From positions 1 to 64,000 of the forward strand of contig JANNKH010000106.1 of NCBI GenBank assembly GCA_031396205.1: a stretch of DNA of 64,000 bases. The letters run 5' to 3'. The DNA is from CAISIP01 sp031396205. Lineage in GTDB: Bacteria > Pseudomonadota > Gammaproteobacteria > Burkholderiales > Burkholderiaceae_C. Below are positions 17,589 to 26,615 of this stretch, piece by piece. The notes under the pieces are model-generated. The model had not been told where the DNA came from, did not search any database, and worked only from the letters and a program-made list of their open reading frames with translations. The position numbers were made by a program, and so were the translations under genes. Every line of letters starts with the position of its first letter. The stretch's first letter is position 1.

Positions 17589-19082
17589 ATGACCTATCTC
17601 CCCCCACCCATGGCGACCACGCGCCATTCCGATGCCGCCAGTGCGCTGGCCCAGGTTCGCAGGATTTACGACAGCTCGCTGGCGCACCTGCGCAAGGCGA
17701 TGCAACGCTATGTGGCGGGCGAGGATCTGCCGGGCAGGGCGCGCGCCTGCTATCCGTTTGTGCGCGTGCAAACCCATACGGTGGCACGGCTGGTGACCGA
17801 AGACAGCGCGCGGCTGAGCTACGGGTTTGTCTCCGGGCCGGGGCGTTACGAAACCACGCTGACGCGGCCGGACCTGTTTGGCGACTACTACCTGGATCAG
17901 TTTGAGCTGTTGCTGCGCAGCCACGAGGTCGAACTCGAAGTGGGCACCAGCAACCAGCCTATTCCGATCCATTTTTCATTTGTCGAGAACGACCATATCG
18001 AAGGCAGCCTGAGTCCGCAAAGGCGCCAGTTGATGCGCGACGCGTTCGACCTGCCCGACCTGGGCGCGATGGACGATTGCATTCCCAACGGAACCCATGA
18101 GCCGCGCCCGGGCGAGCCGCATCCGCTGGCGCTGTTCACCGCACCCCGGGTGGACTATTCGCTACACCGGCTGCGCCATTACACGGGCACCGCGCCACAG
18201 CATTTCCAGAACTTCGTGCTGTTCACCAATTACCAGTTCTACATCGACGAGTTCGTGCGCATGGGACGCGCGACGATGCAGGACACGGGCAGCGAATACA
18301 GCGCCTTCGTAGAGCCGGGCAACATGGTCACCCGCCGTATCGGGCTGGCGTCCGAGGAGGGCGACGAGTTCGGTGCCGAGCCGCTGCGCCTGCCGCAGAT
18401 GCCCGGCTACCACCTGCTGCGCCGCGATGGTTGCGGCATCACGATGATCAATATCGGCGTCGGCCCGGCCAATGCCAAGAACATCACCGACCATGTCGCG
18501 GTGCTGCGGCCGTATGCCTGGATCATGCTGGGCCACTGCGCGGGCCTGCGCACCACCCAGCAGCTGGGCGACTATGTGCTGGCGCACGGCTATGTGCGCG
18601 AGGATCATGTGCTGGACGAGGAGCTGCCCCTGTGGGTGCCGATACCGGCGCTGGCCGAGATCCAGGTTGCGATTCAGCGCGCGGTTGCCGACGTGACCCA
18701 GGTCAATGGGCCCGAGCTCAAGCGCATCATGCGAACCGGCACCGTGGCCAGCACCGACAACCGTAACTGGGAGTTGCTGCCCGACAACGGCCCGCAGCGC
18801 CGTTTCAGCCAGAGCCGCGCGGTAGCGCTGGATATGGAAAGCGCCACCATCGCCGCCAACGGTTTCCGCTTCCGCGTGCCCTACGGCACCCTGCTGTGCG
18901 TCAGCGACAAGCCCCTGCACGGCGAGATCAAGCTGCCCGGCATGGCCGATCATTTCTACCGCGAGCGGGTGGACCAGCATCTGCGTATCGGTATCCGGGC
19001 GGTGGAGTTGCTGCGCGAACAGGGCATCCACCAGTTGCACAGCCGCAAGCTGCGCAGCTTCGCCGAGGTCGCCTTCCAGTGA
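17589..19082 (+). CDS. amn: AMP nucleosidase
   Basis: A protein of about 497 residues that hydrolyses AMP to adenine and ribose 5-phosphate, adjusting the adenylate pool. The N-terminal Amn-specific domain (ARACYPFVRVQT, PIPIHFSFVENDHIEGS) and the C-terminal purine-nucleoside-phosphorylase-like domain (GVGPANAKNITDH, LGHCAGLR, ALDMESATIAANG, CVSDKPLHGEIK) are both complete and match E. coli Amn (484 residues). Start candidates are ATG 17589 or GTG 17574; neither has a clear ribosome site. A strong hairpin follows the stop codon. Confidence 0.95.
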   Translation: MTYLPPPMATTRHSDAASALAQVRRIYDSSLAHLRKAMQRYVAGEDLPGRARACYPFVRVQTHTVARLVTEDSARLSYGFVSGPGRYETTLTRPDLFGDYYLDQFELLLRSHEVELEVGTSNQPIPIHFSFVENDHIEGSLSPQRRQLMRDAFDLPDLGAMDDCIPNGTHEPRPGEPHPLALFTAPRVDYSLHRLRHYTGTAPQHFQNFVLFTNYQFYIDEFVRMGRATMQDTGSEYSAFVEPGNMVTRRIGLASEEGDEFGAEPLRLPQMPGYHLLRRDGCGITMINIGVGPANAKNITDHVAVLRPYAWIMLGHCAGLRTTQQLGDYVLAHGYVREDHVLDEELPLWVPIPALAEIQVAIQRAVADVTQVNGPELKRIMRTGTVASTDNRNWELLPDNGPQRRFSQSRAVALDMESATIAANGFRFRVPYGTLLCVSDKPLHGEIKLPGMADHFYRERVDQHLRIGIRAVELLREQGIHQLHSRKLRSFAEVAFQ

Positions 19083-19089
19083 TCGCACT

Positions 19090-19119
19090 GCAGCAGGGTT
19101 CGCGAGCGCGACCTGCTGC
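19090..19119 (+). terminator. Hairpin downstream of amn
   Basis: GCAGCAGG (19090-19097) pairs perfectly with CCTGCTGC (19112-19119), and an inner TCGCG/CGCGA stem leaves only AG as the loop. It starts 8 bp after the amn stop. No T-tract follows, so it may be an RNA 3'-end stabiliser or a Rho-associated end rather than a canonical terminator. Confidence 0.4.
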
Positions 19120-19210
19120 GGGTTGAGGACCTGCACGTGCATTGGAGTTGCTGCATGCTGCACGGGCGCATGCCGATGGCATGTGCCCGACCCTGCACCG
19201 CAGCGGCGAC

Positions 19211-19894
19211 ATGAGCGCGGTTGCCGCGCCCGGCTTTCTGGGCATCCTGATGCTCGACACCCGGTTTCCCCGTCCGCTGGGGGACATTGGTCACCCGGGA
19301 AGCTTTGAGCGACTGGGCATCGGTGTGCGTTACGCGACGGTTCGCGGTGCATCACCCCGGCGCATCGTGCAGCAAGGCGACCCTGCGCTGTTGTTGCCGT
19401 TCGTCGACGCTGGCAGGGACCTGGTGCGCCAGGGCGCGCGCATGATCTCCACCAGCTGTGGTTTTCTGGCGCTGTGGCAGCGGGAATTGGCGCAGGCGTT
19501 GCCGGTGCCGGTGTTGACGTCGAGTCTGCTGGCCTGTTCCGGGCTGTCCCGCCCCGGCATCGTGACCATCGATGCGCAGGCCCTCGGTGTACCGACCCTG
19601 CGCGCAGCCGGTGTGCCGCAAGGAACCCCGCTGCAAGGGGTTGCGCCGGGCTGCGAATTTCAGCGCCGGATCCTGGGTGACGAAACCGGGATGGATCTGG
19701 AGCAGGCCCGCGACGACGTGGTGCAGGCGGCCCGTTCGCTGATGGACCTGCATCCCGATGTCAGTGACATCGTGCTCGAATGCACCAACATGCCGCCCTA
19801 CCGACAGGCCGTGATGGATGCCACCGGACGGCCAGTGGTCGATATCGTGGGCATGTTGGCGCTGGCCTGGGCCGCGCTGCAGCGCGAAAACTGA
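19211..19894 (+). CDS. Aspartate/glutamate racemase family protein
   Basis: A 227-residue protein with the two-cysteine layout of the Asp/Glu racemase superfamily: Cys83 in STSCGF and Cys191 in ECTNMPPY. The superfamily also includes hydantoin racemases, maleate isomerases and arylmalonate decarboxylases. The actual reaction is not predictable, but both catalytic cysteines are present, which suits a racemase or isomerase. The ATG at 19211 is chosen because the family N-terminus (FLGILMLDTRFPRP) begins just after it; the open frame runs back to a TTG at 19142. It is convergent with the GMC oxidoreductase. Confidence 0.83.
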   Translation: MSAVAAPGFLGILMLDTRFPRPLGDIGHPGSFERLGIGVRYATVRGASPRRIVQQGDPALLLPFVDAGRDLVRQGARMISTSCGFLALWQRELAQALPVPVLTSSLLACSGLSRPGIVTIDAQALGVPTLRAAGVPQGTPLQGVAPGCEFQRRILGDETGMDLEQARDDVVQAARSLMDLHPDVSDIVLECTNMPPYRQAVMDATGRPVVDIVGMLALAWAALQREN

Positions 19895-19914
19895 ATCTGG
19901 CGATCCGACGGCCC

Positions 19915-21588
19915 TCAGGCCGGCTGCATGGCAGGCGAGCGCACCAAAGCGGGAGAGATGTCAACCTTGTCTACCACCAGCGTCGTGGCCGGCACTGATT
20001 TGGCATCGGCCTTGATCATGTCGGCCGCCTTCTCGGCGATCATGATCGTCGGCGCATTCGTATTGCCGCCCACCACACTGGGCATGATGGACGCGTCGAC
20101 CACGCGCAAGCCTTGCAGGCCATGCACCCGTAATTGTGCGTCGACCACGTCGAGCGCTCCGCTGCCCATGCGGCAGCTGCCCACCGGGTGGTACACGGTG
20201 TCGGCATGGTCGCGGATGAAGTGCTCGAGTTCCTGGTCGGTCCTGGCCGACGCCGAGCGCGCTGATTCCCGCGCGCCGATGCCGCTCAGAGCGGGTTGCG
20301 CCATGATGTGCTGCGTGATGCGTACCGCCCGCATCATGCGGTCCATGTCGTCGCGGTCGGCCAGGAAATTGGGATCGATCAGCGGCATTGCCAGCGGGTC
20401 CTTGCTGGCCAGCCGCAGCGTACCGCGGCTTTTGGGTCGCAGCAGGCAGACATGGCAGGAGTAGCCATGGCCGAGCACGGTCTTGCGACCATGGTCCATT
20501 ATCTTGGCAATCACGAAATGCAGTTGCAAGTCGGGGATGGCTTCATCGGGCGCGCTCTTGATGAAGCCGCCAGCCTCGGCAAAATTGGTGGTCAGGATGC
20601 CGGTGCGTTGGCGCCGCCACTGCAGCATGCCCTTGACGACTTGCGCCAGCCCGGTCGGTGAAATGCCGATCAGGTCCGTCAGCTTGGGCGCGTTGGCCAC
20701 GAGCACCACGTCGGGGTGATCATGCAGGTTCTCGCCCACACCGGGCAGGTCGTGCACGGTGGCGATACCGTTTTCCAACAGTTGCTTGTGCGGGCCGATG
20801 CCCGACACCATCAGGATCTGCGGCGACATCAGCGCACCCGCGCAGAGCAACACCTCGCGCGAGGCCTTGAGTTGCTTGTGCACGCCTTGGTGCTGGAACT
20901 CCACGCCGACGGCACGTTTTTTCTCCAGCAGGATGCGCGTGGTATGGGCGCCGGTAAATACCTGCAGATTGGGCCGGGACAGGTTGGGTGTGAGATAGCC
21001 CTTGGCCGCGCTCCAGCGTTCGCCGTTCTTGTGCGTGACCTGGTACATGCCCACACCTTCCTGATCCGCGCCATTGAAGTCGCGGTTCTCCTTGATGCCG
21101 GCCTGTTTGCCGGCTTCGACGAACACCGGGCCGTAGCGGTTGGGGCTGGTCAGATCCTTCACATTGAGAGGGCCGCCACTGCCATGCCAGTCGTCGGCTC
21201 CACGTTCGTTGTTCTCGGCCCTTTTGAAGTAGGGCAATACCGCGTCATACGACCAGCCGGCATTGCCTTCTGCGGCCCAGCTGTCGTAGTCGGCGCGATG
21301 TCCACGGGTGTAGACCATGGCATTGACCGAACTCGAGCCGCCCAGCACCTTGCCGCGGGGCTGGTAGCCCTTGCGGCCGTTCAAACCGGGCTGCGGCACG
21401 GTTTCGAAGCCCCAGGAGGTTTCCTTCTGCTTGGCCAACAGTGGCAATGCAGCCGGGCAGTGGATCAGCACGCCGCGATCGACCGGGCCGGCTTCCAGCA
21501 GGGCGACGGTGACGGTCGGATCCTCGCTCAGGCGTGCTGCCAGTACGCAACCGGCCGAGCCGGCGCCGATGATGATGTAGTCAAACAT
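19915..21588 (-). CDS. GMC-family FAD oxidoreductase (choline/alcohol dehydrogenase-like)
   Basis: A 557-residue GMC oxidoreductase. GAGSAG (8-13) opens the FAD fold, and RGKVLGGSSSVNAMVYTRGH is the first GMC signature. The C-terminal active-site block HPVGSCRMG is followed by GLRVVDASIMP and GGNTNAPTIMIAEKAAD. Members of this branch oxidise primary alcohols (AlkJ-like) or choline. No betaine-aldehyde dehydrogenase neighbour supports choline, so an alcohol dehydrogenase is as likely. The GAAGGA ribosome site fixes the start at 21588. It is divergent from the crotonase gene. Confidence 0.92.
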   Translation of the reverse strand: MFDYIIIGAGSAGCVLAARLSEDPTVTVALLEAGPVDRGVLIHCPAALPLLAKQKETSWGFETVPQPGLNGRKGYQPRGKVLGGSSSVNAMVYTRGHRADYDSWAAEGNAGWSYDAVLPYFKRAENNERGADDWHGSGGPLNVKDLTSPNRYGPVFVEAGKQAGIKENRDFNGADQEGVGMYQVTHKNGERWSAAKGYLTPNLSRPNLQVFTGAHTTRILLEKKRAVGVEFQHQGVHKQLKASREVLLCAGALMSPQILMVSGIGPHKQLLENGIATVHDLPGVGENLHDHPDVVLVANAPKLTDLIGISPTGLAQVVKGMLQWRRQRTGILTTNFAEAGGFIKSAPDEAIPDLQLHFVIAKIMDHGRKTVLGHGYSCHVCLLRPKSRGTLRLASKDPLAMPLIDPNFLADRDDMDRMMRAVRITQHIMAQPALSGIGARESARSASARTDQELEHFIRDHADTVYHPVGSCRMGSGALDVVDAQLRVHGLQGLRVVDASIMPSVVGGNTNAPTIMIAEKAADMIKADAKSVPATTLVVDKVDISPALVRSPAMQPA

Positions 21589-21747
21589 GTTTGCAATTCC
21601 TTCAGGTGGTGTCACCCATGTGCGTTGGCGTGAGGCTACAGTGGACAAGTGCCCGATTTGCCGGCGCACCCGCCATTGGCGGTGGTGCGGGTCCCAACCG
21701 CTGACCATAGTCCAGTTTGACGGTCCATTGTTAAGGAGGCCTCTTTA

Positions 21748-22566
21748 ATGCAACCCCCCGAAAACCCTGACACCCACGCCGAGGGCGGCATTGCATGCAC
21801 GACACAGGGCGCTGTCCTGTTGATGGGCATAGACCGCCCGGCAAAACGCAATGGTTTCACGCCCCGGATGTTCGCCCAGCTGGGGCAAGCCTACACCCGG
21901 TTGGACGACGATCCCGCGCTGCGCGTGGGTGTATTGCATGCCTATGGCGCCCATTTCACGGCCGGGCTGGACCTTCCAGCCATGGCGCCGCTGATGCGCC
22001 AGGGCGAAAAGGCCGTGCCCTGGGGGCTGGTCGATCCGCTGGACCTGGGCCAGCCGGGCTATCGCCGGCGCCGAAAACCGGTCGTGGTGGCGGTAAAAGG
22101 CATTACCTTCACGCTGGGCATCGAGCTGATGCTCGCCGCCGACATCGTCGTGGCCGCCGATGATTGCCGCTTTTCGCAGCTCGAGGTCAAGCGCGGCATC
22201 ATGGCCACCGGCGGCGCCACTTTGCGCATGGCCGAGCGTGCCGGTGCCGGCAACGCCCTGCTGCACTTGCTCACGGGCGACGAATTTGGCAGCGCCGAGG
22301 CCTTGCGGCTGAATTTCGTGCAGCGCGTCGTGCCCGCCGGGCAGGAGCTGGACCTGGCGTTGGAGATCGCGCAGGCGATCGCACAGCAGGCCCCGCTGGC
22401 CGTGGCCGCGACGCGCCGCAGTGTGCGCACGGCGATCGAGCACGGGCCGCTGGTGGCGATGGACGCGTTCATATCGGTGCAGCAGCAACTGGCCAACAGC
22501 GCGGACGCGCTCGAGGGTGTGGCCTCGTTCGTGGAAAAGCGCGCGGCGCGGTTTACCGGACGCTGA
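21748..22566 (+). CDS. Enoyl-CoA hydratase/isomerase (crotonase) family protein
   Basis: A 272-residue crotonase-fold protein. An oxyanion-hole segment (HAYGAHFTAGLDLPAM near 66-81) is followed by ITFTLGIELMLAADIVVA and the second catalytic region LEVKRGIMATGGATLRMAE. Glutamates are present at both usual catalytic positions, so hydratase activity is plausible. AAGGAGG seven bases ahead is one of the strongest ribosome sites in the window. A beta-oxidation role is inferred; it is 5 kb from the large catabolic operon, which has thiolases but no hydratase of its own. Confidence 0.9.
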   Translation: MQPPENPDTHAEGGIACTTQGAVLLMGIDRPAKRNGFTPRMFAQLGQAYTRLDDDPALRVGVLHAYGAHFTAGLDLPAMAPLMRQGEKAVPWGLVDPLDLGQPGYRRRRKPVVVAVKGITFTLGIELMLAADIVVAADDCRFSQLEVKRGIMATGGATLRMAERAGAGNALLHLLTGDEFGSAEALRLNFVQRVVPAGQELDLALEIAQAIAQQAPLAVAATRRSVRTAIEHGPLVAMDAFISVQQQLANSADALEGVASFVEKRAARFTGR

Positions 22567-22646
22567 CCCACACCGCGCTCCCTGGCCTGAGCCGGTGGCG
22601 GGTGCCCGGTCCGGATTGGAGTCGAGGGGTTGGCAATTAGATTGCG

Positions 22647-22671
22647 CACAATTTAATTGTGTAATACAATT
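22647..22671 (+). promoter_or_regulatory. OhrR-type operator
   Basis: CACAATTTAATTGTG (22647-22661) is a 7+1+7 palindrome. It is followed by a further CAATTG half-site block at 22666-22671 and ends 6 bp before the ohrR start. AT-rich CAATT/AATTG palindromes are the known OhrR binding form, and the region around is otherwise GC-rich. It fits autorepression of ohrR and control of ohr. Confidence 0.75.
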
Positions 22672-22676
22672 GCACC

Positions 22677-23162
22677 ATGCCCAATCGCCATCGCCTTTCT
22701 ACCCCGACCGCCAGCCGCACAGCGTTGGCCCCGGCGGACGCTTTGCGGCTGGATAACCAATTGTGTTTTGCGCTGTACTCCGCCTCGCTGGCCATGACCA
22801 AGGCCTACAAGCCCCTGCTCGATGCGCTGGGGCTGACCTATCCGCAGTACCTGGTGCTGCTGGTGCTGTGGGAACACGGCGAACGCACGGTGTCGGAGCT
22901 GGGTGAGCGCCTGTACCTGGATTCGGGCACGCTGACGCCGCTACTCAAGCGCATGGAGGTGGCGGGGCTGCTGCAGCGCCAACGCGCGCCCGACGATGAG
23001 CGCCGGGTGCTGGTGTCGCTGACGCCCGCTGGACGCAAGCTGCGCAACAGCGCCGCCAAGGTTCCGCAGTGCATGTTGCAGGCCACCGGCTGCTCGCTTG
23101 ACGAACTGGCGCAGCTGGCGGGTCAGGTCCGGCAATTGCGCACGCGCCTGACACCCGGTTGA
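22677..23162 (+). CDS. ohrR: MarR-family organic hydroperoxide sensor-repressor
   Basis: A 161-residue winged-helix regulator. The LDNQLCFALYSASLAM stretch places the peroxide-sensing cysteine at Cys30, followed by YPQYLVLLVLWE and the wing (LDSGTLTPLLKRMEVAGLL, DERRVLVSLT). In this family oxidation of the N-terminal Cys by organic peroxides releases DNA and derepresses ohr. The ohr gene is 65 bp downstream on the same strand, and the predicted operator abuts the start codon, so control probably covers both genes. Confidence 0.94.
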   Translation: MPNRHRLSTPTASRTALAPADALRLDNQLCFALYSASLAMTKAYKPLLDALGLTYPQYLVLLVLWEHGERTVSELGERLYLDSGTLTPLLKRMEVAGLLQRQRAPDDERRVLVSLTPAGRKLRNSAAKVPQCMLQATGCSLDELAQLAGQVRQLRTRLTPG

Positions 23163-23190
23163 AAGCGCACCGATCGAAATTCTTCAACCC

Positions 23191-23208
23191 GCCCCGACAA
23201 AACGGGGC
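23191..23208 (+). promoter_or_regulatory. Intercistronic hairpin between ohrR and ohr
   Basis: GCCCCG and CGGGGC form a perfect 6-bp stem with an ACAAAA loop, followed by ATTTTCC. It could be a partial terminator that sets the ohr:ohrR ratio, or a processing or stability element. Confidence 0.45.
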
Positions 23209-23227
23209 ATTTTCCAAAGGAAACACC

Positions 23228-23656
23228 ATGGTCACCAAAGTCGAGAAAGTCGTCTACAAGGCCCACGCCACATCCACTGGCGGCCGTGACGGCAGCACCC
23301 GTTCTTCTGACGGCCTGCTGGACGTAAAACTGTCGGTGCCCAAGGAAATGGGAGGGGCCGGTGGCGGCGTCAATCCGGAGCAACTGTTCGCCGCGGGCTA
23401 CAGCGCCTGTTTCATCGGCGCAATGAAGTTCGTCGCCGGCATGCAGAAAGTGGCATTGCCAGCCGACACCTCGATCGACGCAACCGTTGGGATCGGCCAG
23501 ATTCCGGCCGGCTTCGGCATCGAGGTGCAGATGAGCGTCACCATTCCCGGCATGGACCGCGCCGCAGCCCAAGCCCTGGTAGACAAGGCGCACCAGGTTT
23601 GCCCATACTCCAACGCCACGCGTGGCAATATTGACGTGACGATCACCCTGGCCTGA
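23228..23656 (+). CDS. ohr: Organic hydroperoxide resistance protein (peroxiredoxin-like)
   Basis: A 142-residue OsmC/Ohr-fold peroxidase that reduces organic hydroperoxides in the cytoplasm. The catalytic pair is Cys61 (GYSACFIGA) and Cys125 (QVCPYSNATRGN), both in family context, and the C-terminal VDVTITLA-like strand is present. AAAGGA precedes the ATG at 23228. It sits behind its regulator ohrR and is closed by a clear terminator at 23680-23709. Confidence 0.97.
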   Translation: MVTKVEKVVYKAHATSTGGRDGSTRSSDGLLDVKLSVPKEMGGAGGGVNPEQLFAAGYSACFIGAMKFVAGMQKVALPADTSIDATVGIGQIPAGFGIEVQMSVTIPGMDRAAAQALVDKAHQVCPYSNATRGNIDVTITLA

Positions 23657-23679
23657 TTCCAATTGCCGTCACAGCTTGC

Positions 23680-23709
23680 GCCAGTCCCTGTTGTCGGGGC
23701 TGGCTTTTT
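23680..23709 (+). terminator. Rho-independent terminator of ohr
   Basis: GCCAGTCCC (23680-23688) pairs with GGGGCTGGC (23696-23704, one G-T pair) across a 7-nt loop, followed directly by TTTTT. Confidence 0.85.
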
Positions 23710-23725
23710 CATTTACGCTGCCCCC

Positions 23726-24838
23726 ATGACACATACCCGATTGCTGGTCAACAAGACCGATCTATCCCAGTCCCGTTTGCAGACCACGGACGATTTGCCA
23801 CTGGTCGAGGGCCAGATTCGCGTCGCCGTGCAGCGCTTTTCGTTCACATCCAACAACATCACCTATGCCGCGTTCGGCGACGCCATGCATTACTGGGACT
23901 TTTTTCCATCCGGGCAGGATGGCTGGGGCATCATCCCGGTGTGGGGTTTTGCGAATGTGGTGCAGTCCAGTCATCCGGGTGTGGCGGTTGGGGAACGGCT
24001 CTACGGCTATTACCCGATGGGCGAGCAGCTGGTGCTACAGCCCGACCGGCTGTCGCCATTGGGATTTGCGGATGCTTCGGCGCATCGCGCCACGCTGCAT
24101 GCGGTCTACAACCAATACATGCGCTGCGCCAGCGACCCGTTCTACAGCGCCGACAGCGAAGACGCGCAGGCGCTGCTGCGCCCCTTGTTCACCACCTCCT
24201 GGCTGATCGACGATTTTCTGGCCGACAACCACTTCTTTGGTACCGCGGCCGACCCTGCGCGCCCGGCCGTGATGCTGCTCTCCAGCGCCTCGAGCAAGAC
24301 CGCCTATGGCACGGCCTTCATGCTGGCACAGCGCAAGGGTGTCGAGGTGGTTGGCCTGACCTCGCCCGCGAATGTCGCGTTTTGTGAAAGCCTGGGTTGC
24401 TACCACCAGGTCCTGACCTACGCGCAACTGCACCAAGTGCCGGTTGATGCACCGTGCGTCTATGTCGACTTTGCCGGCAATGCCGCAGTGCGCAATGCGG
24501 TGCACCACCGATTTTCACAACTGGCTTACAGCTGCTCCATCGGCGGAACCCATGTCAGCAACCTGGGCGGTGCGAGGGACCTGCCAGGTCCAAAACCAAC
24601 CCTGTTTTTCGCGCCGGCGCAGATCAAGAAGCGCCATGACGAATGGGGCGCTGGCGAGTTGGGCGATCGGCTGGCGCGGGGCTGGAACGCATTCCTGACA
24701 CGGGTGTCGGATGGCGCCAATCCGTGGCTGGTGGTGCAGCAGCACCGCGGTCAGGCGGCGTTGCAGCCGGTATATCGCGAGGTGCTGGCCGGGCGCAGCG
24801 ATCCGCGCAATGGCCAGATCATCGTGTTGCGCGACTAG
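23726..24838 (+). CDS. DUF2855 family protein
   Basis: A 370-residue protein matching the DUF2855 family (FSFTSNNITYAAFGDAMHYW at about 40-60, WGIIPVWGFANV). The arrangement recalls medium-chain dehydrogenases: an N-terminal GroES-like part and a Rossmann-like centre (LLSSASSKTAYGTAFMLAQ, EVVGLTSPANVAFCESLG). The function is unknown; an NAD(P)-linked reductase is a guess from the fold. The ATG at 23726 is used, just after the ohr terminator, so it needs its own promoter. Confidence 0.85.
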   Translation: MTHTRLLVNKTDLSQSRLQTTDDLPLVEGQIRVAVQRFSFTSNNITYAAFGDAMHYWDFFPSGQDGWGIIPVWGFANVVQSSHPGVAVGERLYGYYPMGEQLVLQPDRLSPLGFADASAHRATLHAVYNQYMRCASDPFYSADSEDAQALLRPLFTTSWLIDDFLADNHFFGTAADPARPAVMLLSSASSKTAYGTAFMLAQRKGVEVVGLTSPANVAFCESLGCYHQVLTYAQLHQVPVDAPCVYVDFAGNAAVRNAVHHRFSQLAYSCSIGGTHVSNLGGARDLPGPKPTLFFAPAQIKKRHDEWGAGELGDRLARGWNAFLTRVSDGANPWLVVQQHRGQAALQPVYREVLAGRSDPRNGQIIVLRD

Positions 24839-24886
24839 CCAACCATTGTCGGGTCAGCGCCGCCATTCGGACGTCGCAGGTACCGA

Positions 24887-25336
24887 TCAAGGATCAGTTG
24901 GAACGGCTCCCGCGGTCGCTTGTTGAGTTTCTTTTGCGTTGCTGCTGGTTGCCGAGGCCACTTCGACCCGTAGCTGGCGCACTTCCGCGCGCAGCGCACC
25001 GATCTCGCGCATCAGGTCTAGCTCGATCTGGCGCTCCTCGGTTTCGACGAACATCGCCGCCAGTGACGCGGTCACCAGCGACAACACGGCAAGGCCCAGC
25101 AATACCACCACGACGGCAAAGGCGCGTGACACCAGCGTCGTGGGCACCAGATCACCGTAGCCGACGGTGGCCGCGGTAGTGAAGGCCAGCCAAATGGCTT
25201 CGTGCAAGGTCGGTGTCAGCGGCTCGAGGAGCCAGAATCCGATGCCGCCCAGCAACAGGATCAGCAGGCACAGTGCGAGCGAATACCACAAGCCATGGCG
25301 GGGCAGGTGGCGAGAACGGGTGATGCGGCGGGACAT
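24887..25336 (-). CDS. Two-TM potassium channel family protein
   Basis: A 149-residue inner-membrane protein. The first TM is about 17-37, a pore loop carries the potassium selectivity filter TVGYGD at 57-62, and a second TM is about 70-95. Residues 99-127 form a probable coiled coil (EERQIELDLMREIGALRAEV) that would tetramerise. There is no RCK/TrkA_N domain, so gating is not obvious. The ATG at 25336 fits the topology. Confidence 0.92.
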   Translation of the reverse strand: MSRRITRSRHLPRHGLWYSLALCLLILLLGGIGFWLLEPLTPTLHEAIWLAFTTAATVGYGDLVPTTLVSRAFAVVVVLLGLAVLSLVTASLAAMFVETEERQIELDLMREIGALRAEVRQLRVEVASATSSNAKETQQATAGAVPTDP

Positions 25337-25413
25337 GCCGCAACTTTAACCCCAGCCTGCGGCAGTCAAGGCGGCGGGAGTCAGCGACCCGACGCGCCAA
25401 GGTGTGCGGTCGA

Positions 25414-25821
25414 TCACGCTGGCGCCGGCTCACAGGTCAAGGCGTCGCCGACGCGGATGGAGCCCCCCTTTAGCACCCGCGCCGTGACGCCGCCATGCCC
25501 GCGCATCGCGTTGTAGCCACCCGCGCCGAGCAATTCCTCCATGCGCGAGCAGGGCGCGCAGGGGCCGCTGATCTCCAGCACCACGTCGGCTCCGATGCGC
25601 AATACCAGCGGCTGATCCCTGAACAGGGACCGGGCGGCCAGCAGGTCGATGCCCGAGACCACCAGGTTGCGCAAGCGGGCGTCATGGCGCAGCCCGCCGA
25701 CGCGTGGCACGCCGATGGGTCGCCCGTCGTCGGTTTGCAGCAAGGGCGGGGAAATGCATGGCAGCCCGGCATGGGTCCCGATCGTGCTCATTACCGGGAC
25801 GCCGGTGCTGGCAAGGTGCAT
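25414..25821 (-). CDS. MOSC domain-containing protein
   Basis: A 135-residue protein with most of a MOSC (molybdenum-cofactor sulfurase C-terminal) domain. RNLVVSGIDLLAARSLF and LEISGPCAPCSRME, with the conserved cysteine, are followed by GHGGVTARVLKGGSIRVGD. MOSC proteins bind sulfur or molybdenum cofactor in sulfur transfer or N-hydroxylated-compound reduction. It is shorter at the N-terminus than stand-alone MOSC proteins such as YiiM, so the start may be upstream or the domain reduced. It lies 77 bp upstream of the channel gene on the same strand. Confidence 0.78.
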   Translation of the reverse strand: MHLASTGVPVMSTIGTHAGLPCISPPLLQTDDGRPIGVPRVGGLRHDARLRNLVVSGIDLLAARSLFRDQPLVLRIGADVVLEISGPCAPCSRMEELLGAGGYNAMRGHGGVTARVLKGGSIRVGDALTCEPAPA

Positions 25822-25856
25822 GATTTCTCGTCGGGCAATTCAAATGCGTAACCTCT

Positions 25857-26615
25857 TCAGGGGGCGTCAGGCCGTGCCGTGCGCCGGCCCCGACCAAACG
25901 CCATCAATGCCATCAGGCCCAGGCCCGCGAGCATCAACGCCGACTCGCTTGGCTCCGGCACCGGGGTCACATGCGTACTGAATGCGGCCGAGAAATCCGT
26001 GCCGTCAGCGCGCGCGCTGTAGATGCTTGCGTCACGCTGCGAAGCAATGCCGGTGGGATCGATCGCAAGATCGATCACGCTTCCGACTTTCACAAGTATG
26101 GCAAGTGTGTTCTGGACGCCCACGCCGTCCGCGTTTGCGATGAATTGGTCCAGCATTTCAACGCCGTCCACGAAGATGTGGCCTGTGATGCCCCCAGCAT
26201 CCAGATTGGTAGTGTTGCGTTTGCGAAGGTGGTAGCTCAGATCGACCAGCCCCGCCGTGTTGCTGGTGTAGCGCCGAACCGCCCAGATGATGCTGTCCTG
26301 GTCGTCCGGCCCGATGCCGGTAGGATGACCGCCGCCGGCGTCAACGGCCAGGTACACATTGTTGTCGGCGCCGACCTGCGCGGCGCTTGCCTGCCAGCTG
26401 CTGTCTGCCGCATTGAAGGTGTCGAAGGCGACAAATGACCCGGCCAAATAGTTGGCGCCGGGTGCCTGACCGGCATTGAAGAACCCGTAGCTCCAGCCGT
26501 TCAACCCCTGCGTTGCCGAAAAATCGGTGCCCGAATCGGCAATCGGCAATGCGCTGGCGATCGCCGCAATTCCCCAGATTGCAATCCCGCCGACAGTCCG
26601 CTTGAAATTGCGCAT
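25857..26615 (-). CDS. PEP-CTERM sorting domain protein
   Basis: A 252-residue exported protein. An N-terminal signal ends near IASALPIA, the middle is a beta-rich region of unknown function, and the C-terminus is VPEPSESALMLAGLGLMALM followed by GRGRR. This VPEP-TM-basic tail is the PEP-CTERM sorting signal processed by an exosortase (EpsH/XrtA), typical of biofilm-forming Gram-negatives. No exosortase is in the window. The ATG at 26615 is used. Confidence 0.88.
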   Translation of the reverse strand: MRNFKRTVGGIAIWGIAAIASALPIADSGTDFSATQGLNGWSYGFFNAGQAPGANYLAGSFVAFDTFNAADSSWQASAAQVGADNNVYLAVDAGGGHPTGIGPDDQDSIIWAVRRYTSNTAGLVDLSYHLRKRNTTNLDAGGITGHIFVDGVEMLDQFIANADGVGVQNTLAILVKVGSVIDLAIDPTGIASQRDASIYSARADGTDFSAAFSTHVTPVPEPSESALMLAGLGLMALMAFGRGRRTARPDAP

